From: Thinopyrum elongatum
Lineage: Eukaryota; Streptophyta; Magnoliopsida; Poales; Poaceae
Reading direction: 5' to 3'
DNA length: 64,000 nt
Assembly: GCA_011799875.1 (NCBI GenBank)
Contig: CM022298.1
Coordinates: 499,849,857 to 499,913,856 of the forward strand
Part shown: in pieces, positions 57,633-64,000 of the stretch
How positions within the stretch are numbered: position 1 is the first letter of the stretch
Layout of the letters: each line of letters begins with the position of its first letter
The notes under the pieces: generated by a model
Told to the model about the DNA's origin: nothing
The model's input: the letters and a program-made list of their open reading frames with translations, nothing else
Databases searched by the model: none
Made by a program: the position numbers and the translations under genes

Positions 57633-57974
57633 TATGTATAGCCTCATGTGTGATAGGTGTAATGATCACACACGCTCTACCTCGGTTAACCGTTTGCTTT
57701 TATTCAACTACATCACACACGATTTGATGAAGAAAACTGTATGGCATTGGGCTATCCATCACAACCGTTTTTACTGCTAGAACCATTTGCAAAGTTCCAT
57801 GATCCATTTAGCAGGTTTATTAGTTTACAATTAATAATTCCAGTATTACGCAAATTCACATTTCATATCGAATAGCTATTTGCTAATTTCATATCAGGCA
57901 CATAAATATATTTTAACATCACAGTAAAATAGCTACCTGAAAATAGCACAATATAGCATATAGCTAGTTCACCT

Positions 57975-59385
57975 TCATAAGAACAATATTAGAAAAATAT
58001 ATTCATTTCCATAATCGAGATCATCCAGGCTCGTCTTATCCACCTCTGCTTTTAGTTCAGTAAGAACCTGTTTTGCACCGACCAACTGGGAAAGTGCCTC
58101 CTCCTTCGCCAACACCATCTTAGCAAAGTCTAATTTAAAAAATATGAGCTCATTCTCCATCTTCCTCTTTTTTTCCGCATCTTGAAATATTCTTCAGGAT
58201 TAACAACTCTTTCTCTAAGCCTACCTGTGTTCTCTTCCTTATACATGCTCCAGAGCTTTGCTAGGCACATCTTCAAAGACTATGGCCACTCTTGATCAAC
58301 CCACTCTAGGTAAGAACACTTCCGTTCATCCTATAATATTTAAAACTAGATTAGTAACAATTGTAGGGAAAATGGGTTTCTAGCAACATAGAAAATCACC
58401 AAATACATATTTTCAAAAACTGAAGAAATAGGTTAATTATGACATATCTTCTCAAAAAGATCAATGTGCAAATGACTTAATTGCTACTGAGACAACAACC
58501 AAATTCTGAAACATCAGAAGCTATAATTAACTAAAACAACGCTACAAGTTCTTAGTCATGTACTATAAATAACAAATTGGACATTTGATGAGGAAGCTAA
58601 ATATAACTGCAACAGCATAGCGACAGTGTTTGGCTGACATCAAATTGATACTAACAGGTGTGTACATGCACAAATTTAGTAACATAGAACTAATAGCACT
58701 AAGGCTGTCCACTATATATGCCAAAACTGGTGTCGAGACAACTGTTGCTACATTTGGCACCGGTGCCCTGCACTGGCGAGCCGATGCAGCGGAAAAAAAT
58801 CAGAGAACCAGACCCCGGAGCACCTAGTTGCTCCGATGCCCAGTTCCTTCGTACCATAAATATTTAGTATTTTACTGCTTGGCTGCTCGGATGTGTGGAC
58901 CAAAGTTGGCTGCACAAACTGCTGAAGCGGTGCCAAATAATTTTCTAATGGCACCACTGATGAGATGGCAACATTTTTAGATACTAGGTACAAACTATGA
59001 CACTGTCTTAACATCCAGAATAACATAGCACAGTGACAGTGTCTGAATCCCATCTAACAAATGATTTGTAACAACGAAAGTGGGGCTAACCCTCTCTACA
59101 CATGCCAGAAACTTCCTCCCACTGTCAACAGATTCAAACACAACTAACTTCACGCATGGAGATTGATGGTGACAACGAGCAGGCAGATCTTCAGCCACCC
59201 CGCTCCATTCATTGCAACTGATGGTCCTAGGGAGCTACAAGAGGAAGAAATGACTCAAATCGACCGCCGGGTTAAAATCCTTCATTCCAAGTCATAACCC
59301 GAGAGAGAGAAGAGAGGCATACCCGGGTGGTGAAAGAGTCATCGTCGGAGGAGGAACCGCTGGAGGGGTCATTGAAGAAGACCAT
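57975..59385 (-). pseudogene. GRF-zinc-finger-like gene of CACTA 2 (three exons)
   Basis: Exon 1: 59323-59385 (21 codons, MVFFNDPSSG…). Exon 2: 59091-59234 (48 codons, same borders as in CACTA 1, with GRKFLAC). Exon 3 starts at 58330 after an AG acceptor and completes the finger with RKCSYLEWVDQEWP, as in GRF domains (C then hydrophobic-xW). It then runs into a TAG, and in the same region the frame continues with KLWSMYKEEN and, after a lost base in an A-run, ENELIFFKLDFAKMVLAKEE, a probable coiled coil, to 57975. GRF fingers bind nucleic acid; here it probably helps transposition, which is inference. Introns: 59235-59322 and 58331-59090. Confidence 0.68.
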
Positions 59386-59905
59386 GGCTACCCCGGCGGT
59401 AGGATGCGAGACGGCGAGAGCGAGGAAGCAAGCGAGGAAGCAGCTATAGCTTCGGAAGGAAGGAAGGAGCTAACAGGAGAAATGTGACTTGTGGTCGGGG
59501 AGAAAAGGGGGCGGGGAAGGGGGTAGATATTTCGGCGGTAGGCCAAAAATTTCAAAATGTGGAGGGAAACTTTGCGCGCGGTGCCGCCGGACACCATTCA
59601 CTTTGAACGATTGTGTGCATCGCAAATGATTCTTCTGCTTTACGCGCATGGGATGAGTTTGATAATTCAAATTTTGGTGGAAATTTCCCTGGGTGCTATC
59701 CTCATCCACGTCATTGCATAATTTAACATCTCTTGCTAATTTGGGCACACAAAAGAGCGTACAGCACACAGACCACACTTACTAAATCGAGCAATTTTAG
59801 TAATTAAACAGAGCCAGTTGACCTAAACATTGCTCTAACAAAAGACTAGCATTAAAAACAAAGCCTAAGTACGCATAATTTTAACAAAGCCGCCGCCGCG
59901 CCGGC

Positions 59906-60601
59906 CTATGCATCACCGGTGTGAGATGAGACATTGATGACTTGTCCTGGTGACATGCCGCCGTTGGTGGACTCCGCGTCCCCCCTGCTGAAGTCGACCG
60001 CGTCCTTGTCCTCGTCCTCGGCCTCGGCGCCGCCCTCAAGGTTGTAGTACTCGTAGTAGTGGCTTCGCCAGAGCTCGCGTTGGTACTCCATCACCGATTC
60101 CTCGACGGACAGACTCTTCTCTACCTCGGCCTCGGCCACACGCAACTCCTCCTCCCAGCGCTCCTCGAACTCCTCCGCCTCCTGCAACTCCAGCTCCCAC
60201 TCGGCAATCTCATGAGGAAGAAGGTGCCCCGTGGCCACCGCTGCCTTTTCGGACATGGGTTGCATGCTGGATTCCGAGGTGGCCTGGAATATCTTGGCGT
60301 GTGTGTCCTCGATCTTGGCGTGAAAGGCCTCGACCTGGGCCAGGGCAACATCGGCGGCACGGACGGCAGCTTGAGCGCTCTCGGCGTTTGCAGCTGTCGT
60401 CACAGCAGCTGCTGAAGCCGTCTCGGCTGCTGCAGCTACCCTGTCGGCTGCCGCAGTCGCCCTCTCAGCGGATGCGGCTGCGCTCAATGTGGATACGGCG
60501 GCACTCTTGGCGTAGGCGGCAGCGCTCTCGGCGCAGGCGGCGGTGCTCGGGGAGGACGTGACCACCATACGGGCCCTCACGAAGCATTTCCACGGTGTCA
60601 T
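59906..60601 (-). CDS. Ala/Glu-rich coiled-coil protein of CACTA 2
   Basis: A 231-codon frame from ATG 60601 (MTPWKCFVRAR) to the stop at 59906. The open frame extends 25 codons upstream, but that part is read-through of satellite sequence, so the shared ATG is preferred. It shares with CACTA 1 the Ala-rich first half, the segment AKIFQATSESSMQPMSEKA, the Glu-rich helix and the tail YYEYYNLEGGAE. Length differences are multiples of three. The normal upstream region is replaced by the satellite array, so expression is doubtful. Function unknown. Confidence 0.6.
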   Translation of the reverse strand: MTPWKCFVRARMVVTSSPSTAACAESAAAYAKSAAVSTLSAAASAERATAAADRVAAAAETASAAAVTTAANAESAQAAVRAADVALAQVEAFHAKIEDTHAKIFQATSESSMQPMSEKAAVATGHLLPHEIAEWELELQEAEEFEERWEEELRVAEAEVEKSLSVEESVMEYQRELWRSHYYEYYNLEGGAEAEDEDKDAVDFSRGDAESTNGGMSPGQVINVSSHTGDA

Positions 60602-60624
60602 CTTTGCAAGAAGGGGTTGCGGGA

Positions 60625-62850
60625 CATTTAAGTGATTTTCTAGCCATTTAAGACATTTAAGTGATTTTCTAGCCATTTAATGACCGTAATTCAAATTTGA
60701 ACTACATGTACATGCAACAGCTAACCATAACGGTTTGAAAAGTCATATTTGTGTACTTCTGTGCAAGTTAATTCCATGTGCAGTAAATTGGAAGAAATTT
60801 TCAAACATATTGGTCTCATGGCTATGACACAAAGCATGGAGTGCCATCGCATTTAAATTCCAAAAAATTAAAAAATGATCAGAAACACATGAAACCTTGC
60901 TTGACATAAAGGCATGGCAACAAGATGGTGTGGTAAAGAAATTGGCCTGTTTGACGACAATTTGGACACACACCCCTCACAAACCGGAGCAACTCACTAG
61001 AAGGCTCGTGGTTCCGAGAGGGAACTCTGCATGTTTGATGATGAACAGGCGATAGCTTCCTCTTATGGCCTTCAAAAATTTTCTACAGTTAACATGCACT
61101 AATACAACTATCATGTGAAAATTTGGAAAATTCCAGGGGTCATTTGACCTTTTTAAGACATTTAAGTGATTTTCTAGCCATTTAATGACCGTAAATCAAA
61201 TTTGAACTACATCTACATGCAACAGCTAACCATAACGGTTTGAAAAATCATATTTGTGTACTTGTGTGCGAGTTAATTCCATGTGCAGTAAATTGGAAGG
61301 AATTTTCAAACATATTGGTGTCATGGCCTGAACACGTGCATGGAGTGCCATGGCATTTAAATTCCAAAAAAAAAGATTAGAAACACATGAAACCTTGCTT
61401 GATGTAATTTCATGCCACCAAGATGATGTGGTAAAAATTTTGGCATGTTTGACAAAAGTTTGGACACATACCCCTCACAAACCGCAGCAACTCACTAGAA
61501 GGCTCGTGGTTCCGAGAGGGAACAATGCATGTTTGATGACGAACTGATGATAGCTTCCTCTTACGGCCTTCAAGATTTTTCTACAGTTAATGTGCACTAA
61601 TACAACTGTCATTTAAAAATTTGGAAAATTCCAGGGGTCATTTGACCTTTTAAAGACATTTAAGTGATTTTCTAGCCATTTAATGACCGTAATTCAAATT
61701 TGAACTACATCTACATGCAACAGCTAAGCATAACGGTTTGAAAAATCATATTCGTGTACTTCTGTGTGAGTTTATTCCATGTGCAGTAAATTGGAAGGAA
61801 TTTTCAAATATATTGGTGTCACGGCCCCGACACATGCATGCATGCATGAAGTGCCATGGCATTTAAATTCCAATAAATTAAAAAAAGATCAGAAACACAT
61901 GACGCCTTGCTTGATGTAATGTCATGCCACCAAGATGATGTGGTAAATTTTTTGGCATGTTTGACGAAAGTTTGGACACACACCCCTCACAAACAAGAGC
62001 AACTCACTAGAAGGCTTGTGGTTCCGAGAGCGAACAATGCATATTTGATGACGAACGGGCGATAGCTTCCTCTTATGGCCTTCAAATTTTTTATACAGTT
62101 AACGTGCACTAATACAACTGTCATGTGAAAATTTGGAAAATTCCAGAGGTCATTTGACCTTTTAAAGACATTTAAGTGATTTTCTAGCCATTTAATGATC
62201 GTAATTCAAATTTGAACTACATCTACATGCAACGGCTAACCATAACGGTTTGAAAAATCATATTTTTGTACTTGTGTGCGAGTTAATTCCATGTGCAGTA
62301 AATTGGAAGAAATTTTCAAACATATTGGCGTCACGGCCTGGACACATGCATGGAGTGCCATGGCATTTAAATTCCAAAAAATTAAAAAATGATCAGAAAC
62401 ACATGAAACCTTGCTTGACGTAATGTCATGCCACCAAGATGATGTGCTAAAAAAATTGGCCTCTTTGACGAAAGTTTGGACACACACCCCTCACAAACCG
62501 AAGCAACTCACTAGAAGGCTCGTGGTTCCGAGAGGGAACAATGCATGTTTGATGACGAATCGACGATAGCTTCCTCTTATGGCCTTCAAAAAATTTCTAC
62601 AATTAACGTGCACTAATACAACTGTCATGTCAAAATTTGGAAAATTGCAGGGGTTATTTGACCTTTTTAAGACATTTAAGTGATTTTCTAGCCATTTAAT
62701 GACCGTAATCCAAATTTGAACAGGGTCATTCTATTGGGGAGTAACTTGGAACGAATTTTCAAACATATTGGTGTCACGGCTTGGACACATGCATGGAGTG
62801 CCATGGGATTTAAATTCCAAAAAATTAAAAAATGATCAGACGATGTAAAT
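60625..62850. repeat. ~500-bp satellite-like tandem array inside CACTA 2
   Basis: Same unit as in CACTA 1. The palindrome TTCAAATTTGAA is at 60690, 61693 and 62205, with decayed versions near 61196 and 62709, giving a period of about 500 bp. Units here more often have CTACATCTACATG in place of the CATGTACATG palindrome. The first unit begins with a short 29-bp stutter (ACATTTAAGTGATTTTC twice). Confidence 0.9.
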
Positions 62851-63109
62851 ATCTGGTGTTCAAAAAAGAAATTGTAAAGATCTGGCAAGACAACCGGGCC
62901 CCACATGATTGGCACTCTATTTTGCGCCTCGAGGTTTGGAAGGTGAGTGGTGCGGGTTATTAATCAGGCGCGGTTCTGTATTGGAAACCGTCAGCTCTTA
63001 AGTTCACACGCGGCTTTTGCTGCGGGAATCATGTGTAATTCAAACTACAGTACTCGTAAATTCTAGCGACCGGCGTGTGTACTGTTCCCGTCAATCTAGA
63101 TTCTGGCCG

Positions 63110-63119
63110 CCAATAAATA
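63110..63119 (+). promoter_or_regulatory. CCAAT/TATA-like box upstream of the acidic ORF of CACTA 2
   Basis: The same CCAATAAATA box as at 28008 lies about 80 bp upstream of the ATG at 63199. Confidence 0.5.
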
Positions 63120-63198
63120 CTACCTTGCTCATGTCGTCCCGCCTGTATTCTCATCTACAACCTCCCCTAGCTCGCCCTCTCTCTCTCAAATCTCTGAC

Positions 63199-63506
63199 AT
63201 GGTGCCACCGATCTGCCCACGCTCTGACGAGGAAGCGCCGCCCCTCGAGGATGCTCAGTCGAAGAACAGCGACGAGGAGGACCCCTACGCACCGCCGGAC
63301 GAGGTTGCGCCGGACCCCCCAACTTTGGAGTGGTTTTGGGGCCAGTACAATCTTTGTCTATGGAAATCGCTGCCACCGGCTGAGAAAGCCAGGCAAGTGG
63401 CGTTCAAGAAGGAGATGGTGGAGGAGGAAGCCAGGTACCAGGCAGCCTGTGAAGCCCGTGATGCCACCTGGAAAAAGGAGGCAGTGGAGCTTTGGGGGCG
63501 GGCACG
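63199..63506 (+). pseudogene. Acidic/coiled-coil ORF of CACTA 2, cut by an LTR
   Basis: ATG 63199 starts an acidic, Pro-rich protein (MVPPICPRSDEEAPPLED…), followed by WGQYNLCLWK and the charged helix (VAFKKEMVEEEARYQAACEA). In CACTA 1 the first stop replaces the Gln of ARYQ, so this copy shows the older state. After 103 codons the LTR at 63507 breaks it. Unknown family; see 28101-28703 for the remaining part. Confidence 0.6.
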
Positions 63507-64000
63507 TGATACGTCTCTGGCATATCTACTTTTCCTTACGCTTTTGCTCTTGTTTTGGACTCTAATTTGCATGATTTGAATGAAACTAACCCGGACTGAT
63601 GCTGTTTTCAGCAGAACTACCATGGTGTTGTTTTTGTGCAGAAATAAAAGTTCTCGGAATGGAACGAAACTTTTTGGAGAATTTTTACGGAATAAAAGAA
63701 AAATACTGGAGCCAAGAACCACCGGAGGGAGGCCCCTGGGTGAGCACAACCCACCAGAACGCGCTCCCCCTCCAGGCACACCCAGGTGGGTTGTGCCCAC
63801 CTAGTGGCCCCGTAGACCCCGACTCCGACGCTATAAAATCCTATTTTTGGAGAAAAAAATCGAGAAAGAATTATCGCGTTTCACGATACGGAGCCGCCGC
63901 CACCTCCTGTTCTTCATCGGGAGGCCAGATCTGGAGCCCGTTTGGGGCTCCGGAGAGGGGGATCTTCGATCTTCGTCATTACCAACCCTTCTCCATTGCC
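63507..64000 (+). mobile_element. LTR of a second Athila-type family (start only)
   Basis: Starts TGATACGTCTCTGGC and continues with TTTGCATGATTTG, AACTAACCCGGACTG and GTTTTTGTGCAGAAATAAAAG, a common Triticeae Gypsy LTR (Sabrina/WHAM group, exact name unverified). It differs from the A/B/C LTR after the first ~14 bases. It runs off the window, so solo or full length cannot be told. Confidence 0.8.

Larger units (their letters stand above)
57167..64000 (+). mobile_element. CACTA element 2, right end outside the window
   Basis: Left end CACTGGTACAGCGAGGTAC with candidate target duplication ATG (57164-57166). It has the same order as CACTA 1: subterminal 45-bp repeats, GRF-like gene, Ala/Glu-rich ORF, ~500-bp array, promoter and acidic ORF. 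It keeps the third GRF exon that CACTA 1 lost, but lacks ~230 bp upstream of the Ala/Glu-rich ORF, where the array begins directly. An LTR inserted at 63507 interrupts it. Confidence 0.85.

Overview
The window looks like intergenic DNA of a large grass genome, most likely wheat or a close Triticeae relative. The clues are a grass-type plastid fragment, Triticeae-style LTR retrotransposons with the terminus TGATACGTCTCC, BARE-1/Angela-type Copia LTRs, and long CACTA elements. I found no intact host gene. Almost everything is transposable element, stacked in at least five levels of nesting. Family names are from memory and should be checked against a TE library.

Layout. 1-2948: a nuclear copy of plastid DNA (trnF, trnL with intron, trnT, broken rps4). 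About 2948-56868: one old minus-strand Gypsy element (T1, Tekay/Del-like, 4.2 kb LTRs). Its truncated 3' LTR is at 2948-6436, its 3' internal part at 6437-10641, its PBS and leader at 52300-52666 and its 5' LTR at 52667-56868. Everything between is nested inside it.

Nested content: a Copia LTR scrap (10642-10724); a plus-strand 3' LTR of another Gypsy family (10725-14608); Athila-type element A (14609-20094, plus, containing a hAT-like MITE); Athila-type element B (20095-31609, minus), whose LTR is split by an 8.3 kb CACTA element (22338-30632); a BARE-1/Angela-type LTR (31610-32159 and 51521-52299); inside that an Athila-type solo LTR J; and inside J a Tat-lineage Gypsy element F (32281-42576, minus) and a complete non-autonomous Athila element C (42799-51096, minus, perfect 5-bp target duplication CTCCG). 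A related solo LTR (3815-5371) sits in the T1 3' LTR. Right of T1 is a LINE scrap (56869-57166), then a second CACTA element of the same family (57167 to the window end), itself hit by another LTR at 63507.

How the genes work together. Element F has gag, protease, reverse transcriptase, RNase H, a second (archaeal-type) RNase H and integrase on the minus strand, all broken. On the opposite strand, between pol and the 3' LTR, it has a separate gene with its own TATA box that reads as a B3-type DNA-binding protein with an acidic tail. Elements A, B and C share LTRs and 3' non-coding DNA (B and C also share the tRNA-Asp primer site and leader), but each carries a different ORF and none carries reverse transcriptase or integrase. 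The two CACTA copies carry no recognisable transposase. They carry a GRF-zinc-finger-like spliced gene, an Ala/Glu-rich protein gene open in both copies, a ~500-bp satellite array, an acidic/coiled-coil ORF, and (in the complete copy) a fourth ORF. The best leads for something undescribed are the antisense B3 gene, the exchange of coding cargo among the Athila elements, and the CACTA cargo with its internal satellite.
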